Positions 16,228 to 24,741 of a stretch of 64,000 nt of DNA are shown piece after piece. Location of the stretch: assembly GCF_000720135.1 (NCBI RefSeq), contig NZ_JOIU01000020.1, forward strand, positions 62,001 through 126,000. Direction: 5' to 3'. The translations under genes were made by a program, and so were the position numbers. Positions within the stretch are counted from its first letter, which is position 1; every line of letters begins with the position of its first letter. The notes under the pieces were generated by a model. The model was given only the letters and a program-made list of their open reading frames with translations. It did no database searches and was not told the origin of the DNA. Source of the DNA: Streptomyces sp. NRRL S-1022. Its GTDB lineage: Bacteria > Actinomycetota > Actinomycetes > Streptomycetales > Streptomycetaceae.

Positions 16228-16770
16228 ATGCGTATCGCGTTTCTGGTGGCGCCCGAGGGCGTCGAGCAGGTCGAGCTGACCGAGCCGTGGAAGGCGGCTT
16301 CGGACGCCGGGCACGAGCCGGTGCTGGTGTCGACCGAATCAGGGAAGATCCAGGCGTTCAACCATCTCGACAAGGCGGACACGTTCCCGGTGGACGAGGT
16401 GGTGGGTGAGACGTCGGCCGGGTCGTTCGGCGGCCTGGTGCTGCCGGGCGGCGTCGCGAACCCGGACTTCCTGCGGATGGACGAGAAGGCCGTCGCGTTC
16501 GTGCGGGACTTCTTCGAGCAGGGCCGTCCGGTCGCGGCGATCTGCCACGCCCCGTGGACGCTGGTGGAGGCGGACGTCGTACGCGGCCGGGTGCTGACGT
16601 CGTGGCCGAGCCTGGCGACGGACATCCGCAATGCCGGCGGCACCTGGGTGGACGAGCAGGTGAAGATCTGCGACCACGGCTCCAACCAGTTGGTGACGAG
16701 CCGCAAGCCGGACGATCTGAAGGCGTTCTGCGAGGCGTTCGTGCACGTGTTCGCCGGCGAGGCCGGCTGA
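16228..16770 (+). CDS. DJ-1/PfpI-family cysteine hydrolase or glyoxalase-type protein
   Basis: 180 residues. MRIAFLVAPEGVEQVEL, LVLPGGVANPDFLR and PVAAICHAPWTLVEA (Cys106 in the nucleophile elbow, followed by His107) define the PfpI branch of the class I glutamine-amidotransferase-like fold. These act as deglycases, glyoxalase III or stress proteases. The ATG at 16228 fits the family; a TTG at 16219 is possible. It closes the string of stress-type genes behind the PoxB-like enzyme and is followed by a strong terminator. Confidence 0.9.
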   Translation: MRIAFLVAPEGVEQVELTEPWKAASDAGHEPVLVSTESGKIQAFNHLDKADTFPVDEVVGETSAGSFGGLVLPGGVANPDFLRMDEKAVAFVRDFFEQGRPVAAICHAPWTLVEADVVRGRVLTSWPSLATDIRNAGGTWVDEQVKICDHGSNQLVTSRKPDDLKAFCEAFVHVFAGEAG

Positions 16771-16815
16771 CCCGGCCGGGGTGCGCAGCGCCCTGTGCAG
16801 GGCCCGCTGCCCGCA

Positions 16816-16854
16816 GAGGGAAGGGCCGGCCCGTCACCGGGCCGGCCCTTCCTC
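16816..16854 (+). terminator. Strong hairpin terminator
   Basis: Arms AAGGGCCGGCCCG (16821-16833) and its exact complement (16838-16850) around a 4-nt loop, extended by GAGGG/CCTC. It lies 50 nt after the PfpI stop and could also serve the convergent gene. Confidence 0.85.
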
Positions 16855-16908
16855 GTGCCGTGGGGAAGCCGCGCGGGCCTGGCAGCGCGGGCCTTTCCAC
16901 GGGGCCGG

Positions 16909-17196
16909 TCAGGTGCCGGGGGTGCCCGGCGTCGCCGCCTCGCTGCTGCCGCGTTCGCGGGCGCCCTCGCGGGTGCGGGCCGCGCTCACCAGGCGGCGGG
17001 GATTGCGGCGCAGGTACTCGCCCTCCAGCTGTGCCATGCGCTCGTTGTGGGCCCGCAGCGCGTCGTTGGAGCCGTACAGGAGTGTGTCGTGGCGCGTGCG
17101 GTGGATCGTCTCCAGCTCCTTCATGAGCTGCTGGTCGTCCAGCCGGCTGGGGTCGACTCCGGTCATCGTGGTGCCCCGCTCGTCGTGTTCGTTCAT
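16909..17196 (-). CDS. Small helical protein, DUF6158-like
   Basis: 95 residues. MTGVDPSRLDDQQLMKELE, IHRTRHDTLLYGSNDALRAHNERMAQLEGEYLRR and a trailing ARTREGARER form an amphipathic, charged helical protein. I recognise it as a small conserved actinobacterial family without known function (DUF6158, from memory). The start at 17196 adds a short N-terminal NEHDERGTT; an internal ATG at MTGVDP is also possible. It is monocistronic. Confidence 0.75.
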   Translation of the reverse strand: MNEHDERGTTMTGVDPSRLDDQQLMKELETIHRTRHDTLLYGSNDALRAHNERMAQLEGEYLRRNPRRLVSAARTREGARERGSSEAATPGTPGT

Positions 17197-17367
17197 GGGC
17201 TTCGAGTACCCGCCCGGCACGCACTGCCCCGGGATTTCCGGGAGGACATCTTGTGGGGCCCGCGTTCCTGCATCCACTGTACGAACATCCCGGGTCCCGG
17301 GCCCGTGCGGGCGGCCGGGGAGCCGGAGGACACCCGTGCCCGGCCCGTGCGGGAGCGGGTGCCCGGG

Positions 17368-18987
17368 CTACCGGGCCCGTTCGACGCGCCGTTCGTCCCA
17401 GACCGGCTCCGGGGTCTCGCGGACCCGGCCGTCGGAGCCGAAGACCAGGAAGCGGTCGAAGGAGCGGGCGAACCAGCGGTCGTGGGTGACGGCGAGGACC
17501 GTGCCGTCGAAGGCCTCCAGGCCCTCCTGGAGGGCCTCGGCGGACTCCAGGTCGAGGTTGTCGGTGGGCTCGTCCAGCAGCAGCGCGGTGGCGCCGGCCA
17601 GCTCCAGCAGCAGGATCTGGAAGCGGGCCTGCTGGCCGCCGGAGAGCCGGTCGAAGGCCTGTTCGGCCTGCTGGGTGAGTTCGTAGCGGCGCAGCCGGGA
17701 CATGGCCGCGCCCCGGTCCTGGGCGTGTTCCTTCCAGAGGATGTCGAGGAGGGTGCGGCCCCGCAGCTCGGGGTGGGCGTGGGTCTGCGCGAAGTGCCCG
17801 GGCACCACGCGGGCGCCTAGTTTCCACTCCCCGGTGTGGGCGACGTCGTCGCCGGCCAGCAGGCGCAGGAAGTGGGACTTGCCGGAGCCGTTGGAGCCGA
17901 GGACGGCGACCCGTTCGCCGTAGAAGACCTCCAGGTCGAAGGGCTGCATCAGGCCGGTCAGTTCCAGGCCCTGGCAGGTGACGGCGCGCACGCCGGTACG
18001 GCCGCCCTTCAGGCGCATGGTGATGTCCTGCTCGCGGGGCGGCTCCGGCGGCGGGCCGGCCTCCTCGAACTTGCGCAGGCGGGTCTGCGCGGCCTGGTAG
18101 CGGGAGGCCATCTCGTGGCTGACGGCCGCGGCCTGACGGAGGTTCAAAACGAGCTTCTTCAGCTGGGCGTGTTTCTCGTCCCAGCGGCGGCGCAGCTCCT
18201 CGAAGCGGGCGAAGCGTTCCCGGCGGGCCTCGTGGTACGTGGCGAAGCCGCCGCCGTGCACCCAGGCGTCGGCGCCGGCCGGGCCCGGTTCGACGGAGAC
18301 GATCTTCTCGGCGGCGCGGGCGAGGAGCTCGCGGTCGTGGGAGACGAACAGGACGGTCTTGCGGGTCTCCCGGAGCTGCTCCTCCAGCCACCGCTTGCCG
18401 GGCACGTCGAGGTAGTTGTCGGGCTCGTCCAGCAGCAGGACCTCGTCGGTGCCGCGCAGCAGTGCCTCCAGCACGAGCCGTTTCTGCTCGCCGCCGGAGA
18501 GGGTGTGCACCTGACGCCACTGGGCGCGTTCGTAGGGGACGCCGAGCGCGGCGGTGGTGCACATGTCCCACAGCGTCTCGGCCTCGTAGCCGCGGACCTC
18601 CGCCCAGTCCGCGAGGGCCTGCGCGTAGGCGAGCTGGGCGGTCTCGTCGTCGACGGTCATGAGGGCGTGCTCGGCCCGGTCGACGGCCTGCGCGGCCTCC
18701 CCGATGCGGGGCGGGGCGACGGACACCAGCAGGTCCCGTACGGTCGTCTCGTCCCGTACGGAGCCGATGAACTGACGCATCACGCCGAGGCCGCCGCTGA
18801 CGGTGACGCTGCCGCCGTGCGGCTTCAGCTCGCCGGAGATCAGCCGCAGCAAAGTGGTCTTGCCGGCGCCGTTCGGCCCCACCAGGGCGACGGCGGCGCC
18901 TTCGCCGACCCGGAAGGACACGTCGCCGAGGAGCGTCCTCCCGTCGGGGAGGTGGTACTCCAGGTGAGCGGCTTCCAGATGTCCCAT
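17368..18987 (-). CDS. ABC-F family ATPase
   Basis: 539 residues with two ABC domains and no membrane segments, hence ABC-F. First domain: Walker A GPNGAGKTT (about 38-46), signature LSGGEQKR, Walker B VLLLDEPDNYLD. An inter-domain linker (about 255-320, ARFEELRRRWDEKHAQLKK) is a charged coiled coil. Second domain: Walker A GSNGSGKSH, signature LSGGQQAR, Walker B ALLLDEPTDNLD. ABC-F proteins act on the ribosomal E site as translation factors or antibiotic-protection proteins; the subtype cannot be assigned. In Walker B of domain 1 the usual E-P-T-N reads E-P-D-N. No clear ribosome-binding site precedes the ATG. Confidence 0.9.
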   Translation of the reverse strand: MGHLEAAHLEYHLPDGRTLLGDVSFRVGEGAAVALVGPNGAGKTTLLRLISGELKPHGGSVTVSGGLGVMRQFIGSVRDETTVRDLLVSVAPPRIGEAAQAVDRAEHALMTVDDETAQLAYAQALADWAEVRGYEAETLWDMCTTAALGVPYERAQWRQVHTLSGGEQKRLVLEALLRGTDEVLLLDEPDNYLDVPGKRWLEEQLRETRKTVLFVSHDRELLARAAEKIVSVEPGPAGADAWVHGGGFATYHEARRERFARFEELRRRWDEKHAQLKKLVLNLRQAAAVSHEMASRYQAAQTRLRKFEEAGPPPEPPREQDITMRLKGGRTGVRAVTCQGLELTGLMQPFDLEVFYGERVAVLGSNGSGKSHFLRLLAGDDVAHTGEWKLGARVVPGHFAQTHAHPELRGRTLLDILWKEHAQDRGAAMSRLRRYELTQQAEQAFDRLSGGQQARFQILLLELAGATALLLDEPTDNLDLESAEALQEGLEAFDGTVLAVTHDRWFARSFDRFLVFGSDGRVRETPEPVWDERRVERAR

Positions 18988-19102
18988 GGGGAGGCATTGT
19001 GCGAGGTGGAAGGGGCCGGGGGCAAACGCATATCCGGGTTCTCCTCCCCCGGCCGGTGTTCGGCGGGCACAAGAAACGGGCGCCGCAGGGTAAGCGCACC
19101 CC

Positions 19103-20599
19103 ATGAGCCCAGACCTGGACCTGACCGTGCCCGCGACCGCCGCCCGGACCCCGCTGCGCAGGCTGCTCGAAGCCGACGGCCGGCTGTTCGACGCCGCCGC
19201 CGCCTGGAACTGGCCCGGCGCCGAGCGCGTCCTGCCCCGCCTGAGCCGCAGCGCCAACCACGGGGTGCTGTGGTTCGCGACGGCCGCCGCGCTGGCCGCC
19301 AGCCGCACCCCCCGGGCCCGCCGGGCGGCGGTCCGGGGCCTGGCCTCGCTCGGCCTGGCGTCGCTGACCATCAACACGCTCGGCAAGCGCTCGGTGCGCC
19401 GGGCCCGGCCGGTACTGGATCCGGTACCGCTGGTGCGGCAGCTGAAGCGGCAGCCGATCACCACGTCGTTCCCGTCCGGGCACGCGGCGTCCGCGGCGGC
19501 CTTCGCGACCGGGGTGGCGCTGGAGTCGCCGGCGTGGGGTGCGGCGGTGGCGCCGGTGGCGTTCTCGGTGGCGGCGTCCCGGGTGTACACCGGTGTGCAC
19601 TTCCCGAGCGACGTGCTGGCGGGGGCGGCGCTCGGCGCGGGCGCCGCGTTCCTGGTACGGCGCCTGGTGCCGACCCGCGCCCAGCTGCTCCGGCCCGCCC
19701 GGTCCCGGGCCGAGGTGCCGGCGCTGGCCGAGGGCGAGGGCCTGGTGATGGTCGCCAACCAGGGGTCGGGGACCGCGGAGCGGGTGCGGGCGCTGCAGGA
19801 CGCGCTGCCGCAGGCGGAGATCGTGGAGTGCGCGCCGGAGGAGATCGGCGACGAGCTGGCGAAGGCGGCGGCCCGGGCACGGGTGCTCGGGGTGTGCGGC
19901 GGCGACGGCACGGTGAACGCGGCCGCCATGGTCGCGCTGCGGCACGGCCTGCCGCTCGCGGTGCTGCCGGGCGGCACCCTCAACCACTTCGCCTACGACC
20001 TGGGCGTGGAGGACGAACGCCAGCTGGCCCGGGCGATCCGGCACGGCGAGGCGGTCCGGGTGGACGCGGGCCGGTTCGCCACCCGGGACACCGAGGGCCT
20101 GTTCCTCAACACGCTCAGCCTCGGCGTGTACCCGGAACTGGTCCGCGCCCGGGACCGCTGGTCGAGCCGGATCGGCGGCTGGCCGGCCGGGCTGCTCGGC
20201 GCGCTGCGCGTGCTGCGCGCCGACCGGCATCCGCTGGAGGTGGAGGTGGGCGGTGAACGGCGGCCGCTGTGGCTGCTGTTCGTCGGCAACGGCGTCTACC
20301 ACCGCATGGGTCTCGCGCCGGGCCGCCGTACCGATCTGGCGGACGGCCTGCTGGACGTGCGGGTGGTGCACGGCAGCCGCAGGCCCGCGCTGCGGCTGCT
20401 CGCGGCGGCCGCGGCGGGTCCGCTGACCCGGTCGCCCGCGCACGCGGCGGTGCAGGTGAACCGGCTGCGGCTGACCGGCATCGCCCCGGACACCCCGCTG
20501 GCGTACGACGGCGAGGTCACGTCGGTGTCGGGCGAGGTGACGCTGGAGAAGCTGCCGGAGGCGCTGACGGTCTACCGGCCACTGAATCCAGGATTCTGA
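19103..20599 (+). CDS. Bifunctional PAP2 phosphatase / diacylglycerol-kinase-like protein
   Basis: 498 residues. The N-terminal half is a PAP2 lipid phosphatase with its three motifs: KRSVRRARP, SFPSGHAASA and SRVYTGVHFPSD. The C-terminal half (about 210-495) is a diacylglycerol/sphingosine-kinase catalytic domain with CGGDGTVNAAA and LPGGTLNHFAYDLG. This fused architecture is frequent in actinomycetes and suggests turnover of phosphatidic acid or polyprenyl phosphates at the membrane. The last residues (LNPGF) lie in a GAATCC-A-GGATTC palindrome that begins the adjoining repeat array, so the native C-terminus may have been altered. Confidence 0.92.
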   Translation: MSPDLDLTVPATAARTPLRRLLEADGRLFDAAAAWNWPGAERVLPRLSRSANHGVLWFATAAALAASRTPRARRAAVRGLASLGLASLTINTLGKRSVRRARPVLDPVPLVRQLKRQPITTSFPSGHAASAAAFATGVALESPAWGAAVAPVAFSVAASRVYTGVHFPSDVLAGAALGAGAAFLVRRLVPTRAQLLRPARSRAEVPALAEGEGLVMVANQGSGTAERVRALQDALPQAEIVECAPEEIGDELAKAAARARVLGVCGGDGTVNAAAMVALRHGLPLAVLPGGTLNHFAYDLGVEDERQLARAIRHGEAVRVDAGRFATRDTEGLFLNTLSLGVYPELVRARDRWSSRIGGWPAGLLGALRVLRADRHPLEVEVGGERRPLWLLFVGNGVYHRMGLAPGRRTDLADGLLDVRVVHGSRRPALRLLAAAAAGPLTRSPAHAAVQVNRLRLTGIAPDTPLAYDGEVTSVSGEVTLEKLPEALTVYRPLNPGF

Positions 20600-20850
20600 G
20601 GACCGGCCGGCTGCGTCCCGCAGACGGCCGACCGTCGACCGGATCCCGAAGACGGCCGACTGACGACCGGATGCTGTAGACACGCGGACGGTCGACTGGA
20701 TGCTGAAGACACGCGGACGGCGGCCGGTCGACTGGATGCTGAAGACACCGGACGGCGAGTCGGCTGGATGCCGGAGACGCGGCGGCACCGGTCGACTGCA
20801 TACCGAGCAACAACGTCTGGTCGACCGGATACCGGAGACATCCGTCCGTC
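20584..20850. repeat. Degenerate tandem array of the dispersed repeat (about eight or nine units)
   Basis: Read on the minus strand, units of roughly 28-36 bp follow one another, each with TCTNCRG, then MATCCRG, then TCGACC. The clearest two, TCTTCAGCATCCAGTCGACC, are identical over 20 bp. Others drift (TCTACAGCATCCGGTCGTC, TCTCCGGCATCCAGCCGAC, TCTTCGGGATCCGGTCGAC). ACCGGATGCTGTA at 20666-20678 is found exactly in the S9 peptidase gene. The array starts inside the stop region of the PAP2 gene and ends about 110 bp before the methyltransferase. No gene is seen in 20600-20960. Confidence 0.75.
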
Positions 20851-20960
20851 CACATGACGAAACGCGGGTCTCAAAATACGGCATGCACGCGTACGGTGAA
20901 GGCGTGCCGGCGGACGGATGGTCCGGCCGGTCCGCCTGACCATGGTGAAGGGGTACAGCC

Positions 20961-21782
20961 ATGCCGGAAGCGCAGGAGACCGCCGTCTACACGCACGGGC
21001 ACCACGAGTCCGTGCTGCGTTCGCACACCTGGCGGACGGCCGCCAACTCCGCGGCCTACCTGCTCGGCGCGCTCAAGCCGCACATGCGGATCCTGGACGT
21101 CGGCTGCGGTCCCGGCACCATCACCGCGGACCTGGCGGAGCTGGTCCCCGACGGCCGGGTCACCGGTGTCGACCGGGCGTCCGGTGTCCTGGAGCAGGCC
21201 CGGGCCACCGCCGCGGCCCGCGGTCTGACGAACGTGGACTTCGCGGTGGCCGACGTGCACGCCCTGGACCACCCGGACGACACCTTCTGCGTGGTGCACG
21301 CCCATCAGGTGCTCCAGCACGTCGGCGACCCCGTGCGGGCGCTGCGTGAGATGCGCCGGGTGACGAAGCCGGGCGGGTTCATCGCCGTGCGGGACGCGGA
21401 CTACGCGGCGATGACCTGGTACCCGGCGGTGCCCGGGCTGGACGACTGGCTGGACCTGTACGAGCGGGTGGCCCGGGCCAACGGCGGGGAGCCCGACGCC
21501 GGGCGCCGGCTGGCGGCGTGGGCGCGGGCTGCCGGTCTGAGGGACGTCACGGCCACGTCCAGCACGTGGACGTTCGCCGCTCCCGGGGAGCGGGCCTGGT
21601 GGAGCGGCCTGTGGGCGGACCGCACGGTGGCTTCCGACTACGCCGGCCGGGCCACCGCGGGCGGTCACGCCACGGCGGAGGACCTGGAGGCGGTGGCGGA
21701 GGCCTGGCGGGAGTGGGGACGGCGGGAGGACGGCTGGTTCGCGGTCCTGCACGGGGAGATCCTGTGCCGGAAGGAAGCCTGA
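20961..21782 (+). CDS. Class I SAM-dependent methyltransferase (UbiE-like)
   Basis: 273 residues. ILDVGCGPGTITADLAE is motif I, GVDRASGVLEQAR motif II, and VVHAHQVLQHVGDPVRALRE with RVTKPGGFIAVRD completes a methyltransferase-11/25 domain (about 45-165). The C-terminal helical part (WWSGLWADRT onwards) is typical of a Streptomyces family of unknown substrate. It lies alone, between the repeat array and the gvp operon end. Confidence 0.9.
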   Translation: MPEAQETAVYTHGHHESVLRSHTWRTAANSAAYLLGALKPHMRILDVGCGPGTITADLAELVPDGRVTGVDRASGVLEQARATAAARGLTNVDFAVADVHALDHPDDTFCVVHAHQVLQHVGDPVRALREMRRVTKPGGFIAVRDADYAAMTWYPAVPGLDDWLDLYERVARANGGEPDAGRRLAAWARAAGLRDVTATSSTWTFAAPGERAWWSGLWADRTVASDYAGRATAGGHATAEDLEAVAEAWREWGRREDGWFAVLHGEILCRKEA

Positions 21783-21799
21783 CCCGCGGTTGCCGTGGC

Positions 21800-21860
21800 C
21801 AGATCGGGAGGCCGGAGGGCCGGATCGGAAGGCCGGGGGCCGGATCGGGAGGCCGGATGC
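21800..21860. repeat. Three tandem 20-21 bp repeats
   Basis: Units of the form CGGATCGGRAGGCCGGRKGC at 21800-21820, 21821-21840 and 21841-21860, between the convergent ends of the methyltransferase and gvpK. Slippage-type, no stem-loop potential of note. Confidence 0.75.
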
Positions 21861-21889
21861 CGGGGACCCGCTGCCCGGGAGACGGTGTC

Positions 21890-22180
21890 TCACTCGCGGG
21901 GCAGCAGCGGTCCCAGGGGTCCGAGGTCCAGGTTGAGGTCCTCGGGCCGCAGGCCGTAGCGGTCCCGCAGCTCGGCCATCCGGTCCTCCAGCAGCATCAG
22001 GGTGAGCCCGATCCGCTCCTCCTGCTCCTCGGTCAGCTCGCCGGTGTCGAAGCGCCGTACGGCCTGCCGTTCCATCAGCTGGCGCAGCAGCTCGACCACG
22101 GTGAGGACGAGTTTCACCAGGTCGCGTTCGACGGTGTCGGGCTCCAGGTCGAGCCGGTTGCTCCGGCTCCGGGCGGTCAT
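21890..22180 (-). CDS. gvpK: Gas vesicle protein GvpK
   Basis: 96 residues. NRLDLEPDTVERDLVKLVLTVVELLRQLMERQAVRR and LTLMLLEDRMAEL are the GvpK family helices. GvpK is an accessory protein needed for gas vesicle assembly. It is the last gene of the operon, overlapping gvpS by 4 bp (ATGA). Confidence 0.95.
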   Translation of the reverse strand: MTARSRSNRLDLEPDTVERDLVKLVLTVVELLRQLMERQAVRRFDTGELTEEQEERIGLTLMLLEDRMAELRDRYGLRPEDLNLDLGPLGPLLPRE

Positions 22181-22365
22181 GTGAGCTCCTCGAAGGGTGA
22201 CGGTACCTGCGCGTTCACCGAGCTGATCAGCGCGTTCAGGTCGATCCGGACGAGGTCGACGTCCGCGATGCGCAGCGTGATGTCGCCGGTGAGGACGACG
22301 CCGCCGGCCAGCAGCCGGTCCAGCAGGTCCACCAGCGCGATCTCGCGGCGTTCGACGACGGTCAC
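22177..22365 (-). CDS. gvpS: Gas vesicle protein GvpS (GvpA/J family)
   Basis: 62 residues from a GTG whose last base pairs overlap the gvpL stop (GTGA). LVDLLDRLLAGGVVLTGDI, then DVDLVRIDLNALISSV is the GvpA/J-type helix-strand-strand-helix core. It is shorter than GvpA and is a minor wall or nucleation component by family analogy. Only the core is present, with no tail. Confidence 0.92.
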   Translation of the reverse strand: MTVVERREIALVDLLDRLLAGGVVLTGDITLRIADVDLVRIDLNALISSVNAQVPSPFEELT

Positions 22366-23156
22366 CGGCTCTCCCCCGCTTCCGTTGCGGACTGTGCCGC
22401 GGTCTCCTCGCCGGAGAACGAGTACGCCGCCCAGGGGCCGGTGAGTTCCACCCGCATTCCCGGGGCCTCGTCCTTGGTGCGGTCCACGAGTTCGACGAAC
22501 TCCTCGGAGTGCGCGCGGGGCACCAGGTAGGCGGCGTTGAGCACGTTCTGGCCCGGTGTTCCGGAGAGGGCGGAGTTCTGCGGGCGGTGGATCCGGAACT
22601 CCTCGGCCTGTTCGGCGAGGCGCTCGTGCAGGGAGTGGGCGAACCGTTCGGCCCGCTGCCACCTCTCCTCCTGCTCGTGGCTGTGGCGGCGCCGGCTGCG
22701 CAGGTAGTCCCGTCCGCTGGCGGGCCGTGCGGCCGTGGCCGGGACGGGTTCGGCGGGCTCGGGCTCCATGTACACTTTCACGCCCCATTCCACGCGGCCG
22801 TGCAGCCGGTCGAGCAGGCGGCGGAAGTCCTCCTCGCGGGCTTCGATCATGGTGCGTACGGCGCTGTCGTTGCGGAAGACGGTGGCGAGCCGCAGCGGCA
22901 GCGGGGTGGTGACGGTGGTGAGCGCGTCGACCACGCCCTGGTGGGCGCGGGCGGTGGCGGCCAGCCAGTCCAGGTTCTCCAGGTTGGACTTCAGCGCGTC
23001 CTCGCTGAAGTCCGCCTCGGGGACCGTGCTGACCACCGCCACCAGTCCGTGGTGGTGCAGCAGCGCCGGCGGGGCGCCGGCGACGCCGGTCAGCTCGGCC
23101 TGTAGGGGTGTCCCGAAGGGGCGGCAGACGGCGTACACGTATCGCAGTCCGATCAT
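22362..23156 (-). CDS. gvpL: Gas vesicle protein GvpL (GvpL/F family)
   Basis: 264 residues from the ATG at 23156, overlapping gvpJ by 4 bp. LRYVYAVCRPF at the start, PLRLATVFRNDSAVRTMIEAREEDFRRLLDRL in the middle and VLNAAYLVPRAHSEEFVELVD near the end are diagnostic of GvpF/GvpL, which coat or chaperone GvpA during vesicle assembly. A charged insert (SRRRHSHEQEERW) is in the second half. Confidence 0.95.
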   Translation of the reverse strand: MIGLRYVYAVCRPFGTPLQAELTGVAGAPPALLHHHGLVAVVSTVPEADFSEDALKSNLENLDWLAATARAHQGVVDALTTVTTPLPLRLATVFRNDSAVRTMIEAREEDFRRLLDRLHGRVEWGVKVYMEPEPAEPVPATAARPASGRDYLRSRRRHSHEQEERWQRAERFAHSLHERLAEQAEEFRIHRPQNSALSGTPGQNVLNAAYLVPRAHSEEFVELVDRTKDEAPGMRVELTGPWAAYSFSGEETAAQSATEAGESR

Positions 23157-23500
23157 GGTGCCTCCTTCGAGGTGCGGCCCGACTCGATTTCCTCCAGCCG
23201 GGCGAGCCGTTCGCGCAGCTCGGCGTTCTCCCGGGTCAGCTCGTCGCGGCGGGCCCGGGAGGAGAGCGCCGGATCGGTCTCCCACCAGTCGATCCCCATC
23301 TCCTTGGCCTTGTCGACCGAGGCGACGATGAGCCGCAGTTTGATGGTGAGCAGTTCGATGTCGAGCAGGTTGATCCTGATGTCACCCGCGATGACGATGC
23401 CCTTGTCGAGCACCCGCTCCAGGATGTCGGCCAGGTTCGCCCCCGAGCCCTGGCCGTAGGGCTCGGGGAACCGGCCGGCTTCGGGGAAGCGACTCGTCAT
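23153..23500 (-). CDS. gvpJ: Gas vesicle protein GvpJ
   Basis: 115 residues. NLADILERVLDKGIVIAGDI, RINLLDIELLTIKLRLIVASVDKAKEMG is the GvpA/J core with a C-terminal coiled-coil tail (ELTRENAELRERLARLEEIE). GvpJ is a minor structural protein placed at vesicle tips in other organisms. It overlaps gvpZ (ATGA) upstream and gvpL downstream. Confidence 0.95.
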   Translation of the reverse strand: MTSRFPEAGRFPEPYGQGSGANLADILERVLDKGIVIAGDIRINLLDIELLTIKLRLIVASVDKAKEMGIDWWETDPALSSRARRDELTRENAELRERLARLEEIESGRTSKEAP

Positions 23501-24741
23501 CGACGGCCCCCGCGCTCCGCGTACTCGGGTTCCTCTTCCTGTTCTTCCTCTTCCTCGGGTCCTTCCTCTTCCTCTTCCTCGGGTTCCTCTTCGTCCTCGT
23601 ACTCGCCCTCGTACGTGTCTTCGTCGCCCTCGGCCCGGCCTTCCTCCTCGGGCTCCTCCTCGCCTTCCTCCTCGGCCTCGTCCTCGTAGGGCTCCTCTTC
23701 CTCCTCTTCCTCCTCCTCGTCGTACTCGCCCTCGTAGGGCTCCTCTTGCTCTTCCTGGCCCTCTTCGCCCTCGCCCTCGGTGCCCTCTTCGTCCTCGGGC
23801 TGCTCTTCCTCGGGCTGCTCTTCGTCGGGCTGCTCCTCGTCGGGCTGCTCCTGCTCCGACTCCTGCTCCGACTCCTCCTCGGCGATGGCGTCCTCGTGGC
23901 TGCGGACCACCTCGCCGTCACGGATCTCGCCGCGCCAGCTGTCCTCCGCCTCTCCCTTGATGGTGATGAAGCGGGCGAAGTTCTTCAGGTCCAGCCGGGC
24001 CCGGCGGCCCTGGGCGCGCCAGATGTTGCCGGTCTTCTCGAACAGGCCGGTCGGGTAGTACTCCATGACGAGCAGGACCCGGGTGAGGTTCTCCTCCAGC
24101 CGGTGGAAGGAGACGACGCCCTTGGTGGTGCCCTTGGCGCCCTCCGAGGTCCACTGGATGCGGTAGTCGGGTATCTGCTCGGTGGTCTTCGCCTTCCAGC
24201 TGCGGGTGGACCAGAAGACCTTCGCCTGCCAGTCGGAGTGGGTGTCGTCGGCGCGGTTGGCGCTCTTGACGCCCTTGGCGAAGGTGGAGAAGGACTGGTA
24301 CTGGGTCCACTGGTCGTAGGCGGTGCGCTGTGGCACGCCGACGTCGACGGACTCCAGGATGACGGTGGGCTTCTTGCCCGCGCCGCTCTTCTTGCCCTTG
24401 CCGCCCCCGAGGCTCTTCAGCGCACCCATGACGTTCTCCTTGGCGCGGGAGGCGCCCAGTTCGACGGCGGTGCGCACCGGGCCCTTGCCCTCGGCGATTT
24501 TGCGTCCGCCTTCGAGGGCGAGTTTGGCGAAGCCCGGGCTGTTGCCCTCAGCGATGTCGTTGAGTTTGCCGGTGGTCTCGCCGAGCTTGCGGCCGAGGCC
24601 CGTCAGCATGCGCTGGGCCTGCGCGGACAGGTACTCCTGTACTTCTTCCTTCAGCCGGTCGGCCGCCTCACTGTGCGCGAGGTTGCTGAGCGGGCCGCCG
24701 CTGGCGTTCCCCGTGGCCTTGCCGGCCGCCGTGTCGGTCAT
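23497..24741 (-). CDS. gvpZ: GvpZ: SRPBCC-domain protein with very acidic tail
   Basis: 414 residues. The N-terminal 120 residues are helical and basic-neutral. A SRPBCC/START-like polyketide-cyclase domain follows (about 125-270: ESVDVGVPQRTAYDQWTQY to FARFITIKGEAEDSWRGEI). The C-terminal 140 residues are almost entirely Glu with Asp, Pro, Gly, Tyr and Gln in irregular repeats (QPDEEQ, YEGEYDEEE). The DNA encoding the tail is a (GAG)-rich purine tract that could vary in length. It belongs to the Streptomyces-specific part of the gvp cluster; function unknown, membrane or lipid contact possible. Overlaps gvpY and gvpJ by 4 bp each. Confidence 0.85.
   Translation of the reverse strand: MTDTAAGKATGNASGGPLSNLAHSEAADRLKEEVQEYLSAQAQRMLTGLGRKLGETTGKLNDIAEGNSPGFAKLALEGGRKIAEGKGPVRTAVELGASRAKENVMGALKSLGGGKGKKSGAGKKPTVILESVDVGVPQRTAYDQWTQYQSFSTFAKGVKSANRADDTHSDWQAKVFWSTRSWKAKTTEQIPDYRIQWTSEGAKGTTKGVVSFHRLEENLTRVLLVMEYYPTGLFEKTGNIWRAQGRRARLDLKNFARFITIKGEAEDSWRGEIRDGEVVRSHEDAIAEEESEQESEQEQPDEEQPDEEQPEEEQPEDEEGTEGEGEEGQEEQEEPYEGEYDEEEEEEEEEPYEDEAEEEGEEEPEEEGRAEGDEDTYEGEYEDEEEPEEEEEEGPEEEEEQEEEPEYAERGGRR

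Noticed and set aside
20584..20850. Resemblance of the repeat array to a CRISPR array
   Set aside because: Units are imperfect and directly abutting with no unique spacers of constant length, and no cas genes are near.
16358..20962. A 1534-codon minus-strand frame across the PAP2 and ABC-F genes
   Set aside because: Shadow of real genes in another frame; only a stretch of repeat-derived IQST-type words is informative, and it was used for the repeat comparison.
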